NCBI GenBank assembly: GCA_963565915.1
Contig: OY751490.1
Span: forward strand, 4,278,001-4,342,000
From: Entoloma clypeatum
Lineage: Eukaryota; Basidiomycota; Agaricomycetes; Agaricales; Entolomataceae
Length of the DNA: 64,000 nt
Direction: 5' to 3'
Below, piece by piece: positions 32,545 to 44,066 of the stretch. The notes under the pieces are model-generated. The model made no database searches and was not told the DNA's origin. It saw only the letters and a program-made list of their open reading frames with translations. A program made the translations under genes and the position numbers. Numbering within the stretch: position 1 is the first letter of the stretch; every line of letters begins with the position of its first letter.

Positions 32545-34673
32545 TCAAAAACACATGACGACACTAGGACGCACCGCAAAGGGGACCTCCAAACAGTAGA
32601 CATCCCTGCGATGATCATCCTGCGTGCAGTTCTCGTCCCAGCCCTTCGGAAAAGTCCATCGTAGTACCTTCTCGACACCACCTTCGCCACCTTTCGGGAC
32701 AACGAGAAGATAGCGGACTTCAATCAACGGCATAGACGCGCTCGAATCCCTTTCTAGCCTCGGGGCCTTTTTCGGGGGCTCACGCATTTGCGCCTTCAGC
32801 TTCCTTATGATCTCACGGACCTTGAGATAACCTGCTCCTGAACCCTCATGTGCGCGGGACGTCGTCATTTGTAAAATCCACAGCACCGCTGACTTCTTGT
32901 CGATGTCGACGGTGAAAGCATCGAGAACAAAGGGAAGTTCTGCGCGCGAGGCCAGTAGTATGTTCTGTTTTGGAGACGCTCGGGCACATCGCCGAATCTG
33001 TGGATGTCGCGTTTGACCTTGTTAAAGCGCACATGTTTGGGTGCAGGAGCGGAACCAACGCGGACTGTGTATCGGTTGGTGTCATCAGAAGACGACTCTT
33101 TCCTCGCTCTCTCCACTTCCTTTCCTTTCTTCACCTTCTTCGCCTTCTCCGCTTTCTTCGGTCCCTCCGCCTCCTCCGGTTCCTCCGGTTGCTCTGCTTT
33201 TGCCGCTGTCATCACTTTGAGGGGCCAAACAGGGCCTTTCCCATTGCCCGCTAATGTCCGGTGAACGAGCGGCTCGAACAAATATCCCGCGATGCCGTTC
33301 GTCGCTGGAATGCTCCGGAAGTGAATGATTTGCCGGCGGACCTCGTTGTCGTCGTCATCGTGAAGTAAGTCCATGAAATGCTTTGCAATCCAAGGCGATT
33401 TAAAGTTGACCTTCCAATCCACACCCTTAACGTAGCGTCCACGGACAACAGGGAAGAGAGCGAGGATGGGATGCGCGATATCGGGGTTTTGAAAACCCTG
33501 GTTGTCAGTCGTTAAAGTGGATGCCATTGTTCGGAGTTGGGTGAGAGATATGTCATGTACGTTGTGGACGCGAACTTGGTTATCAAAGTTGAACAGCCCA
33601 TAGTATACATCACGAGCAGCGGAGCCAAACTGCTGGATCACTTTATCCAGAAGGTACTCGAAGGCGGCCTCGAAGAACGGAACTGGCGGTGGACCTGGGG
33701 CGACCTCGGGCGATGGATCATCTTGGGTGACCTCGATTGGCGGCGGGGCCACATCTTGAAGCCAAGGTTCGAGAAGTGACAGCGTGCTCGAGAAAGGAGC
33801 CTCGGAATAATTTTCGTTCGGATTCTCACAGATCAACTTCAGTTCTGCCAGCAGGTCGTCGAAACCAGGTTGGAGCATTAACCTTTACGAAGCACACTCA
33901 GATATTGCCCCCCATCAAGCACAAGTATAGACCTACCCTTTCTTGAGTTCTTCGCGCGTCCATAACGGAAAGCCGGTAACAGTAGGATTGTTCTCTTTTT
34001 TCCACTGCCGGTAGCGCGATGAATCAGGAGAAGCTGTCTGAACAGGAAAGCACCCCAAACAGACCAACGAGCCCGCCGGCGCCGACCGCCCTTCGATATC
34101 AAACAACGACCAGAGAAAGACGCCAAACGATGGCTTGTTGCCCTTGGGAAGACCCACAGCCCCATGATCGGCTTTAGCGGTATAGACTTTACCGAAGTAG
34201 AATAGGAAGAGATCTACGCCATTCAGGGTGAATAACACGACCTGCTTGTGTTGGAGGAGGCGGACGAGAATGTAAGGCTGGAACATGGTTTTGCCTGTAG
34301 CGATGATTGATGATATGTTTAGTTGGAACAAAGAGAGAGGATACACACCAGTGCCTGGCTGACCAGTGATGATGACACCTTCCCGACCCCTAACTTTCAA
34401 CCCGTAGTTCCAGACATAGTCGAACATGTCCACATAGCACTGGCGGATAATAATTGCAGGCGGGGATGCTCGGGGCCTCTCTGGAAAGAGGTCGAGAGGC
34501 AGGATGTCGCCAATCTCTTTGTCGGATTGTCCCCACCATTCGGCACTGAGGTTCTGCCAGTCCTGCGGGGCCAACTTCCATACAGCTTGATCTAGGTCCC
34601 ACCTCCAATTGTTTTGATTCGCGTTTGCACCTGCTCGCTCCTCTGTTTTGCGGAGTGAAGAGCCTGTCTGCAT
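32545..34673 (-). pseudogene. Crinkler/RHS-like P-loop NTPase gene, three exons, one frameshift
   Basis: ATG at 34673 opens exon 1 (34673-34349). A 54-bp intron (GTGTGT...CTACAG, 34348-34295) splits the P-loop; splicing gives GVIITGQPGTGKT. Exon 2 (34294-33937) has LLQHKQVVLFTLNGVDLFLF and CFPVQTASPDSSRYRQWKKE. A second 54-bp intron (33936-33883) leads to exon 3, with RVHNVHDISLTQLRTM, a long Lys/Glu linker (EEPEEAEGPKKAEKAKKVKK) and the tail AVLWILQMTTSRAHEGSGAG. A shift in a GCGCGC run near 32944 breaks exon 3. The length would be about 670 residues. The layout (N-terminal region, Walker A, long C-terminal domain) resembles basidiomycete Crinkler/retrotransposon-hot-spot proteins; this naming is from memory. 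It is the only host-like multi-exon gene with a recognisable domain. Confidence 0.55.
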
Positions 34674-34726
34674 GTTGGGGCTGGTAGGGAGAATGAGTCA
34701 CGGCGTGATGCATGATGATCACCTCC

Positions 34727-36566
34727 CCACCTGATCTTCCCACAACTTAAGCCAAATACTATTGTTAACCCAGTGATGCATCACTTAAAAATCACCCATG
34801 TAGTGATGCATCACCACTGATTCACCCCCTCGAGCATCACAACCCACATCGAGGCCTCAGGATGTCAAGATCAAGTATTGCTGTGTATTGTAGAATAGGT
34901 TAGACCAATTTATCTCTGTTTTACATGTTGAGAGCTTGTCCTGTAGCTCGAAAATGGCTTGGAGAAAGCATATTTCATATCTTTCATGCTCAGAAATATT
35001 GAAAAAATGCAGATCCTTCATGTATAACTCTCTCCAAGTGGAAGCCAAGTGAAACATACATTCTTAGAGGTATAGATACAAGGTGCAGCCATAAAAAAGG
35101 TCAGGGACATGTTTGTGACATGAGTGTAACAGTGATGCATCACTCCATAAGTTCGAACCCTTCAGGATTCTGTCTTTAGCACATCTTGTACTGAATATTT
35201 TCCCAAGATTGTTGGTGCCATCTTAAAGCAGAGATGACAAGCTTTCAAATGGTGCAAGATTTAAGAAATTTGGATGTGCCTATGTGAAACTAGAGGCCCA
35301 TCTATAAAAGTGATGCATCACTGGGTTAACAATAGTATGCCTTGTTGATCTTGCCTCAACAAGGCAAAACTGCCTTGAAAGCACTAAATGCCCGACACCA
35401 GCGTTAAATTGTTGCTTAATTCTGAGCCTCCAGCCATAATTCTCTAAGTCCCTCACCACCGGTGTTTGTTTGTCATCACCTTTGTTTGGCAACCTCCCAT
35501 CAATGTTGCTCCTCTCCATCAACGACCCTCCCACACCTGCCAAAGCATCTCCAAGACCTTCCCTGCCATCAACGGTGTTCGGCTATGTCCTCCCATGCCA
35601 TCAAAGCGCCTCCTGAACCCTTTCCTGCCATCAATGTGTCTCGTGGACCCTTATCCATCATCAAACACCTCTTGTTTCCCTCTTTGGCACATTCCCATGC
35701 CCCTCCCTCGCATCAGAACCCTCTGTCCCTCATTACCTCACCTCCCCTCCACCTTCCCCATGCCTCCTATGCCTCCAAGGTCTTCTCCCCTCCCACCTGT
35801 GAGTATGTGTACACTGTAGGTGGTATACATAGTCTCCTATATTATCCTACATACACATAACATCAACACCACCCCCTTCCCCTTACCTGTACACACATAT
35901 TATGAGTTAGATACATGTATACTACTTCTAATACACATTATAATATACCAAGACTTATTACCAATGATTCCCTTGAGTTAAATAAGCTAAAAAGCAATCA
36001 GAAACTGAGAAATGGGGAGAAGCACATACCTCCCCTCTAGGTACCAGTGTCCTATTAGTGGATGGGGGAAGGTATGTAGCCACCCCAGGAAGGGTGAAAG
36101 ATGGTGAAAAGAGCGAAAATGTATGTACTTACAACGAGGGACAGAGGGTTCTGATGTGAGGGAGGGGCGTGGGAATGTGCCAAAGAGGGAAACGAGAGGT
36201 GTTTGATGATGGATAAGGGTCCACGAGACACGTTGATGGCAGGAAAGGGTTCGGAGGTGCTTTGATGGCACGGGAGGACATAGTCTAACACCGTTGATGG
36301 CAGGGAAGGGTCTTGGAGATGCTTTGGCAGGTGTGGTAGGGTCGTTGATGAAGAGGAGCAATGTTGATGGGAGGTTGCCAAACAAAGGTGATGACAAACA
36401 AACACCGGTGGTGAGGGACTTAGAGAATTATGGCTGGAGGCTCAGAATTAAGCAATGATTTAACGCTGTGTTGGGCATTGAGTGCTTTCAAGGCAGTTTT
36501 GCCTTGTTGAGGCACTGGATCAACAAGGCATACTTGGCTTAAGTTGTGGGAAGATCAGGTGCACCT
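34727..36566. repeat. large inverted repeat (arms about 430 bp)
   Basis: The left arm is 34727-34758 plus 35336-35733 (a MITE lies between); the right arm is 36137-36566 reversed. Shared landmarks include CCTGATCTTCCCACAACTTA, CCTTGTTGA with AAGGCAAAACTGCC, GGTGTTTGTTTGTCATCACC and CAGAACCCTCTGTCCCTC. The spacer is about 400 bp (35734-36136). The arms have diverged modestly. No transposase is inside. It may be a fold-back element, or a tandem-inverted duplication able to give a hairpin RNA. Confidence 0.85.
34759..35335. mobile_element. Tc1/mariner-type MITE, TSD TA
   Basis: 577 bp. The perfect terminal inverted repeat starts CTATTGTTAACCCAGTGATG and continues CATCAC. TA lies on each side (34757-34758, 35336-35337). 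The other arm of the large inverted repeat has the empty site AAGCCAAGTATGCC, confirming the ends. The palindrome GTGATGCATCAC recurs at four places inside, two of them in the termini. Confidence 0.85.
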
Positions 36567-36615
36567 CCCATCACACCTGTCACATTTCCCCTGCTTGATA
36601 CAGTCTACGCATTAC

Positions 36616-36894
36616 TGTTATAATCGTATTTTCACTTTTTACTTTATCTTATCTTATCTTGATCTTATCTTATCTACATCATATCATACATGAGGACATC
36701 TTATCATTATCGTGCAGCATGACGCTGCCACAATGCAGCCTCATGGAATTTACATATATAAGTAGGGTACTTTCACTTGTATTCGATAGCTTGATTCCTG
36801 CTGGGTCTCTTGGCAATACAGTTCTCTTATCATCTTTCCACTTCGTTCCTAAGTTTGGGCTCGCGACGTCGTTTGACTTAGCGTCACCTCAACA
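36616..36894 (+). repeat. Gypsy-D 5' LTR
   Basis: Starts TGTTATAATCG, ends CCTCAACA. Has ATCTTATC runs and ATATATAAGTAG. Around 36792 it reads AGCTTGATTCC where the 3' LTR has AGCTTGTTCTCTTGAGATTC. Confidence 0.95.
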
Positions 36895-36906
36895 GAAGAA
36901 CAAGCT
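36895..36906 (+). other. Gypsy-D self-priming primer-binding tract
   Basis: After GA, the tract AGAACAAGCT (36897-36906) is the exact reverse complement of AGCTTGTTCT at 42673-42682, just downstream of the TATATAAG box in the 3' LTR. The 2-nt offset is the same as in Gypsy-B. No tRNA match recognised. Confidence 0.55.
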
Positions 36907-37473
36907 CTTTCTACTCGCCCGCCCAAACACACACTTCCCACTCCATCATCACTATCCCTGCCGTTTCGCACTTTTGCGTTAAAAGTCACACTTCATTATT
37001 ACACGTGGACCCTAGCATTAAGGGGGATCTCCCGGACTTCAGGGATAAGAAGAGAAACACTTGGTGCACCCACTATATCTAGCGTTGCCGTTTGAGACAC
37101 ATAGGGAAAGGTTGAGCCCGTCCCGTGTTGAGGTGACCAAAGGCCGACGCAACTAACCTTTGGGAAAGCTGCTGGCGCGTGTGACGGTTGGAGAGAGCAG
37201 ACCGTACACGTCTAGATTGCAAAAGGTGTTCCAACCCCCGACCCTATTTCAGGATAGCGACCAGTCCAGCGCGCGTAGGGGATCTGACCGCATGGACTTC
37301 ATTTTTTCCTAGATCTTCCTTTGCTCGGGTAAATCGGCTACCTGGGTAAACAGATCACTCTTTGGGTTTTTTCTTTTAGATTTTTTCTCGCCTAAGCGTT
37401 AGAACAGGGTCGCGCACCCAATGCAAGGTACTACTGTTCAAAAAAAACAACCACTCCCCCTCATCACAACATC
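36907..37473. other. Gypsy-D leader, non-coding
   Basis: About 570 nt between the priming site and the gag ATG, without an ORF. It is likely to hold the packaging signal; no specific structure was identified. Confidence 0.5.
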
Positions 37474-38408
37474 ATGGCCGAAGGCACCAATGCCCAATTT
37501 GACGAAGAATTTGAACACCACCACGCACCATCACCCTTACCTCCGATACCACTGTTCAATCACCCCCCCCCCCCCCACAAAACAACAATCGTGGAAGGAA
37601 ATTAGAAGTCTCCGCGGATCCCGGCAAATACAATGGATCCAAAGCAACATTCACAGTATGGTGGACTAAGATGCTCGCATGGCTCAGGGTCAACTGAGAA
37701 CTATTCAATGGAGAAGAAGAAGTGTGCATTGCAGTGTGGTCACGATTGGACGGTCCCACAGCAGGAGTTTACGGGGAAACCAATTTGAATCAATGTATGG
37801 AATCAGAAGATTGGCCAATGTACCGAGAGCTAGTCGGTGAAATCACAACAAGGTTTCGTCCCACCACTGAGATCGAATGGGCCCGATCCAAAATTGAGAG
37901 CTTTAAGCAAGGTTCAATGAAGACCGATGATTGGATTACACAATTCGGGACCCTGGTGATCAAGGGCAAGATTGAGGAAAGGCACGGTGTAACCCTTTTG
38001 GAAAGGAACGCCAAGGAATCTATCATGCAACAACTCTTCCAGCAAGGGAGGAGGAAGTCCACGGTGCAGGGCACCTGTGAAGAAATTTTGGCAATCGGAA
38101 GAGCGGAAGAGACCTTCGCAGCAAGACCAGGCATGAGGACTGGCAATAACTTTGGACAACAACGTAACACATGGGGCAATCGGCCCGCATATGGACAACA
38201 GCAGCAACAGAGGCCCTTTGGGCAACAACAGAATGGGGGGTACCGTCCTCAACAACAAAACGGTCAACAACAACAACAGCAGCAACCACGACGGGATCCA
38301 AATGCAATGGATGTCGATAGGAACCAGAGACGTGCTCCTGGTAATTGTTATAACTGCGGCGGACAGGGGCATTTTGCCCAAGATTGCAGAGGGTACAAGC
38401 AGCAATGA
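37474..38408 (+). pseudogene. gag: Gypsy-D gag
   Basis: ATG at 37474 (MAEGTNAQFDEEFEHH). A run of 14 C (37563-37576) shifts the frame; one base more or fewer would restore it. TGA at 37695 (AAC TGA GAA) is most simply from CGA. The capsid-like region includes ESEDWPMYRELVGEITTRF and KTDDWITQFGTLVIKG. A Gln/Asn/Gly-rich linker (GQQQQQRPFGQQQNGGYRP) precedes one complete zinc knuckle CYNCGGQGHFAQDC. The stop TGA at 38406 overlaps the ATG of the next frame (ATGA). Confidence 0.85.
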
Positions 38409-38563
38409 TCAAACAGATTGACAAACAAGAGGAGGAGGAAATTTTGAGAGAAATCAACGTGAGGCGTCAAGCGCGCCAAGCTAATAATGGACGGCAGGGC
38501 CAACCAGCTCAGAACAACGGACAGGCTGCAGCGCAGCAGGATTTTGTAAACGTCAACCAGTAA
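38405..38563 (+). CDS. Gypsy-D linker ORF overlapping the gag stop (ATGA)
   Basis: 52 residues: MIKQIDKQEEEEILREINV and more, ending FVNVNQ before TAA 38561-38563. The ATG overlaps the gag stop as ATGA, an arrangement known for termination-reinitiation in other elements. The pol frame is already open before this ORF ends (CKRQPVIPPLALTNRYEQLP), so this ORF may link gag and pol through two frame changes. It may also be the Gag C terminus displaced by an indel. Confidence 0.4.
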   Translation: MIKQIDKQEEEEILREINVRRQARQANNGRQGQPAQNNGQAAAQQDFVNVNQ

Positions 38564-41500
38564 TTCCCCCGCTGGCTCTGACAAATCGATATGAACAATT
38601 GCCTATAGACTCTTACATACATAAAGACACTGTAAATTCTTGGTTTCAAAAGCTTACGGACGCAGCAGTTACATACAATAAAATACTATTGGACAAACCC
38701 AAAAAGGTAAAAACCCAAAAAAATAGCACAGATGAATCGGACTTAGATACACTTGTAAACTATATCATTGGGGAGCCCTCGGCAACGAGGCTTGGTTTGT
38801 CCCCTACGGATGAATGCTTAATTCCCTGTTGCGAAGAATCAGATAACTTAACTAGGCAAACGGACTCTATGGGGGAACCATCTTTTATTCAATCCGCTTC
38901 TGTGGAAAAGGAGCTTATGATGAAAATCACGCTGGAAACGTTGCAGGACAAACGCAGATTTGATGTTGAAGCATTATTAGACTCAGGGGCGACAGGGATG
39001 TTCATAGATCTGGACTTCGCCAAAAAGAACAACATTAAATTAAGGGAACTACCTTTCCCCATTCGGGCCTACAACGTTGACGGCACGCCTAACCAAGGAG
39101 GTTCGATCATGCATGAAGCAGTCATGGCTATGCGGTATAAAGGACATGTGGAGATAGCAGTGTTTGAAGCATGCAACCTAGGAAAAGCTAAAATTATTGT
39201 TGGACATACTTGGCTGAAACGTCATAATCCAGAAATCGATTGGGAAAAAGCGGAAATTAAATTATCAAGATGTCCAGAAGAATGTGGCATGCGTCGAACA
39301 CGTTACTTAAATAAAACTGCAAGGACCAGATGGGGTGGAAGAATGGAAGAAGTAGTAGAAGGAAATGAGGAAGAAGTGAAGGAGGAAGTAATCCACATGC
39401 TCAGGGCGGCTGAGGGAGAACCCTCAGATGAAGTACCGGCGGAACAGGTTGTCCCCCAGAAATATCACAAATATCTATCAGTCTTTGAAAAGAAAGCATC
39501 GGAGAGATTACCAGTCAGGAAACCATGGGATCATGCTATAGACTTAAAACCAGATTTCATACCAAAAAAGGCCAAAGTCTATCCCCTGTCACCGGATGAA
39601 AGGAAAGAAGTATCCGAATTTGTAAACAATCAATTACACAAAGGATATATTTGATCTACCAAGTCACCACAAACTTCGCCAGTATTCTTTATACCCAAAA
39701 AAGACGGAAAGAAATGAATGGTACAGGATTACCGACATATTAACAGCTGGACCGTTTGCAATAATTATCCACTTCCATTGATTCCGGAATTGATCGATAA
39801 ATTAAAGGGAAAGAAAAAGTTTACCAAAATGGACCTCAGATGGGGGTATAACAATGTACGCATCAAAGAAGGAGATGAGTGGAAAGCGGCATTTACAACC
39901 CCAGATGGAGCCTTCGAACCAACAGTTATGTTCTTCGGATTAAATAATTCCCCAAGCACGTTTCAAACCATGATGAACGACATATTTAGAGACTTGATTG
40001 ATCAAGGAGATGTAGTTATCTATATTGACGATATATTGGTAGCAACTGAAGGAGAAAAAGAACACAGTGAAATCGTGGAGGAAATTCTAAAAAGATTACG
40101 GGAAAACGACTTATTCTTAAAGCCGGGAAAATGTTTCTTTGACAGGAACGAAATAGAGTTCTTAGGGTTAATTATTGGGAAAGACGGAATTCGAATGGAT
40201 CCTTCAAAAGTAGATGCCATCAAACAATGGCCGAAACCAACAAAAGTCAAAGAAGTCCAGTCGTTTCTAGGATTGGCCAATTTCTATCGAAGATTTGTCA
40301 AAGACTTCTCTAAAGTGGCAGGGCCATTACATAAATTAACAAGGAAAGAAACAATCTGGAATTGGAAAGAGGAACAGGAGGAAGCGTTTGATATGCTAAA
40401 AAAATTATTTACGAAAGCACCTATATTAGTATCTCCCGATCCGGATCGGAAGTTGAGAGTAGAATCAGACGCATCGGACTTTGCTACAGGAGCAATTCTA
40501 TCTATGGAATGTGAGGATGAGAAATGGAGGCCATGTGCCTTTCTATCTAAAGGATTGAATGACATGGAATGAAATTACGATGTACACGATAAAGAAATGC
40601 TGGGCATAATTCGAGCGCTGGAAGCATGGAGACACCACCTTGAAGGAGCCAAACATGAGGTCGAGATCTGGACCGATCATAAAAACCTTGAGTACTTCAT
40701 GAAGGGACGAAAGCTTAATCGCAGACAAGCACGCTGGGCGTTGTATCTAACACGTTTCAATTTTAAATTAATACACAAGGCTGGCAGTAACTCCATGGGA
40801 AAGGCGGATGCTCTTTCGAGAAGGGTTGATCATAGAAAAGGGGTGGAAAATGACAACGAAGACATAACATTATTAAAACCCGAATACTTCCACTTGCGAG
40901 CAATGGATCGAGGTCACATACTTATTGATGGACAAGAAAGTAAACTATTGAAATGCATCAGGGATGCCAAGGAGTTTGATGAACAAGTGTTAAAAGCAGT
41001 GGAAGAGTTAAAAAAGACAAATACCAAAACATTGCGCACAGATGAATGGCACAAAGAGCAGGGACTCTGGTTACATTGAGGAAAAGTTTATGTTCCAAAA
41101 AGTCAGGAACTCAGGGAGGAAATAATTAAATTACACCACGACAACCCAGTTGCAGGACACCCAGGGCAGTGGAAGACCCTGGAATTGGTTACACGTAATT
41201 ATTGGTGGCCTAGTATTACAAACATGGTCAAAGCATACGTTGAGGGCTGCGACAGATGTCAACGATCAAAAAACGTGCCTCAACCGCTAGCTGGTAAATT
41301 AAAAGCAAACACAGAACATGCAGGACCATGGAAACATGTTACAGCAGATTTTATTGTAGGACTTCCAGAAGCTCAGGGGTACAACACAGTATTAGTTGTG
41401 GCTTGCAGATCGACAAAGCAATCACACTTTATCAAAACACGCGATGAAGTCTCAGCAGAAGGATTAGCTAAACTATATCGGGACAAAGTCTGGAAACTTC

Positions 41501-42489
41501 ATGGACTGCCAGGATCGTTAACGTCAGACCGAGGACCACAATTTGCGGCAATATTTATGAAGGAACTAAATAAAATATTGGGGATCACAACTAAATTATC
41601 AACGGCGTATCATCCGCAAACAGACGGACAGACAGAACACATCAACCAGGAGTTGGAGCAATATCTAAGATCATTTATTTCCCATCGACAAACAGATTGG
41701 CCCGAATGGATGGCAACCGCGGAGTTTGCCTATAATAATAAAATTCACACGGCAACTCAGTTTTCACCGTTCTATGTAAATTATGGGTTTAACCCTAGGA
41801 TGGGCGTAGAACCTCGGAGGGCAGAAAAGTCAGAACCGGCAAAAGAATTCGCAGAGCGAATGAAGAAGATTCATGAGGAGGCAGAAGCAGTGCTAGTAAA
41901 AGCACGAGAAGAGATGGAACGGTATGCGAACCTGAAACGGGGTGATGCACCAGTTTACAAAGTTGGCGACAAAGTTTGGTTATCAACTAAAGACCTAAAG
42001 TTGAACCGACCCTTAAAGAAACTTGCTGAACGATGGATTGGACCCTATACCATAACCCAAATCATTTCATCACACGCTGTAGAACTTAAATTACCAAAAA
42101 CTTGGAAAATCCACCCGGTCATCAATGTATCACGGGTCCGATTATTTAAAGAACCACTATTTATATCACAAAGGGTGCAGGCACCAAACCCGATAGTTAT
42201 CAATGGCGAAGAGGAATACAATGTCGCTAAAGTTATTGACTCAAGGTTGAAGAGAGGGAAGCTGGAATATTTAGTGCAATGGGAGGGTCTGACTCAGGAC
42301 CACAACACGTGGGAACCCGAGGATCACCTAGAACATGCCAAGGAAGCGGTGGAGGACTTCTTTAAATTAAACCTGAATGCACCCCGGCACTTACACGCAA
42401 ACATCTTTGAAGGATTGGAATTTAAACCATATGAGAATTTCACGGACACCCCGGACAACATCATATCTCGCCTGGAAGTCAAGATCTAG
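38564..42489 (+). pseudogene. pol: Gypsy-D pol with chromodomain, four premature TGA
   Basis: One frame to the stop at 42487-42489, broken by TGA at 39652, 39715, 40570 and 41077; family context gives Arg (CGA) at each. Protease LLDSGATGMFID; RT MVQDYRHINSWT and catalytic YIDD (about 40021-40032); RNase H VESDASDFATGAIL and [10 protein letters not shown]; integrase zinc domain HHDNPVAGHPGQ...CDRCQRSK; core TADFIVGLPE, SDRGPQFAAIF and DGQTEHINQELEQYL; GPY-like region DKVWLSTKDL; chromodomain EEYNVAKVIDSRLKRGKLEY. The integrase has ACRSTKQ where relatives have DRLTK. Apart from the stops, all catalytic residues seen are present, so decay is recent. Confidence 0.9.
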
Positions 42490-42500
42490 AACGGGGGTAA

Positions 42501-42789
42501 TGTTATAATCATATTTTCACTTTTTACTTTATCTTATCTTATCTCGATCTTATCTTATCTACATCATATCATACATGAGGACATCTTATCATTATCACGC
42601 AGCATGACGCTGCCACAACACAGCCTCATGGAATTTACATATATAAGTAGGGTACTTTCACTTGTATTCGATAGCTTGTTCTCTTGAGATTCCCGCTGGG
42701 TCTCTTGGCAATACAGTTCTCTTATCATCTTTCCACTTCGTTCCTAAGTTTGGGCTCGCGACATCGTTTGACTTAGCATCGCCTCAACA
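42501..42789 (+). repeat. Gypsy-D 3' LTR
   Basis: 289 bp, with TATATAAG at about 42640 and AGCTTGTTCT at 42673-42682 (complement of the priming tract). Confidence 0.95.
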
Positions 42790-43053
42790 ATTACGATGAA
42801 TGGACATGTATGTACATGGATGGTGCGAAATTAATTAGAATTAAAAGGAATAATTTCGAGGTGGGGTGTTGTGGGCGAAAGCCTGGGGGGCCCAACCTGG
42901 GGTAGGAGAGATGAGATTCGAGGGTGGGCGGTCAGTCGTGTGTTTGCAAATCAAGGTTTCTTATCCAAGGATTGGCAACCCTTGGCTACACAGGCAAGTC
43001 ACAGGGGAGCTTGGAGAAGGTGGAGCTTTGGAAGGTGTTACAGAGACATACTA
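42790..43053. other. unassigned, no gene seen
   Basis: Short sequence between Gypsy-D and a MITE. Small overlapping open frames without motifs. Confidence 0.4.
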
Positions 43054-43203
43054 CTGTAGTATTATGACCATAGGTTCACATAACGCATAACATGATTTTT
43101 TTTTGAGCCTGGAAATGAATTTTTCTCAATTTTTCCGATTTTTGGAGAGTTGTCGGAAAAGCTTTTTGGTCATGTGTGTGAACCTATGGTCATAATACTA
43201 CAG
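43054..43203. mobile_element. 150-bp Tc1/mariner-type MITE, TSD TA
   Basis: Perfect terminal inverted repeat starting CTGTAGTATTATGACCATAG and continuing GTTCACA, with TA on each side (43052-43053, 43204-43205). The centre has runs of T and GATTTTTGG-like sequence. No coding capacity. Termini differ from the 34759 MITE, so this is a separate family. Confidence 0.85.
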
Positions 43204-44066
43204 TATACTTAGATGATGGACCTATATTTATATCATGGGCGCTTATGTAACAGTAGTTCTTTTCTTCTCACTATGTGTACACAGTCATTGCAAAAAGCGC
43301 AATAAGTATACCTGCCAATACATCATCTGCGAACATGCCTGTTTGAGAGCAATGTGGTTTGAATGTGGTCAGCCTATCCAATACAATACAGTTGGACGAT
43401 TTCAACTTCGTATCCGACACGTGACATGTTGCCAATTTTCAGTCAAACTCTTGGGAGGTGCGAAAATTTCCCCCGACCTTTCAAGAACTTGGAGGGAAGC
43501 CTAAATACTTGGTTGAGTTTTCACATGAGCCCCAAGTATGACATAAATATATGTTTGATGGACTGTTTAATGACATACCAGGCTGCAAGAACATATGAGC
43601 AATCAGGATTGTATGGCAAAGTCGGGACATCATGGGGAGCATTCCAGAATATGGGAGAGATTGGGATTGTGTGGCAAAGTTACAAGACCTTTTCCTTCTC
43701 CCACATTTTTTGGTCACATTCAATGCTTGTATTATCAAAATGAATGATTGCATTGCTGAGGTACTGATACAATAACCGTGGACAACGAGAGACAGATGGA
43801 CAAATACGGACAACCGACAGACTGATGTGATAACATCAAACAGGAGTGCCATTAGTGAGATGGGAACAAGCAAATTGGTCATGTAGGGTGGAGTTAAGAG
43901 CAAAGCGGCATATAGCATTGATGTGAAGAGAGAGCCAGCAGTGGCAGGGCGGAAAAATCATAGTCGGCATCGCCAATGATGTGCAATGAAGTGAGACTGG
44001 AATGTGTATCAGCAAAGTATGAATAAAGGCAAAATGATCTGAGTGGGAAGCCACAGAACACTCAAT
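43204..44066. other. unassigned sequence
   Basis: No supported gene. The right part may contain further decayed exons of the minus-strand gene remnant at 44067-44820, but I could not assign them. Confidence 0.3.

Larger units (their letters stand above)
36616..42789 (+). mobile_element. Gypsy-D, full-length Ty3/Gypsy chromovirus, TSD ATTAC
   Basis: LTRs of 279 bp (36616-36894) and 289 bp (42501-42789), flanked by ATTAC (36611-36615, 42790-42794). Internal order: self-priming site, a 580-nt leader, gag, a short linker ORF, pol with chromodomain, and a purine tract (ACGGGGGTAA) before the 3' LTR. The 5' LTR lacks about 10 bp present in the 3' LTR. All pol stops look like CGA to TGA. Confidence 0.95.
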
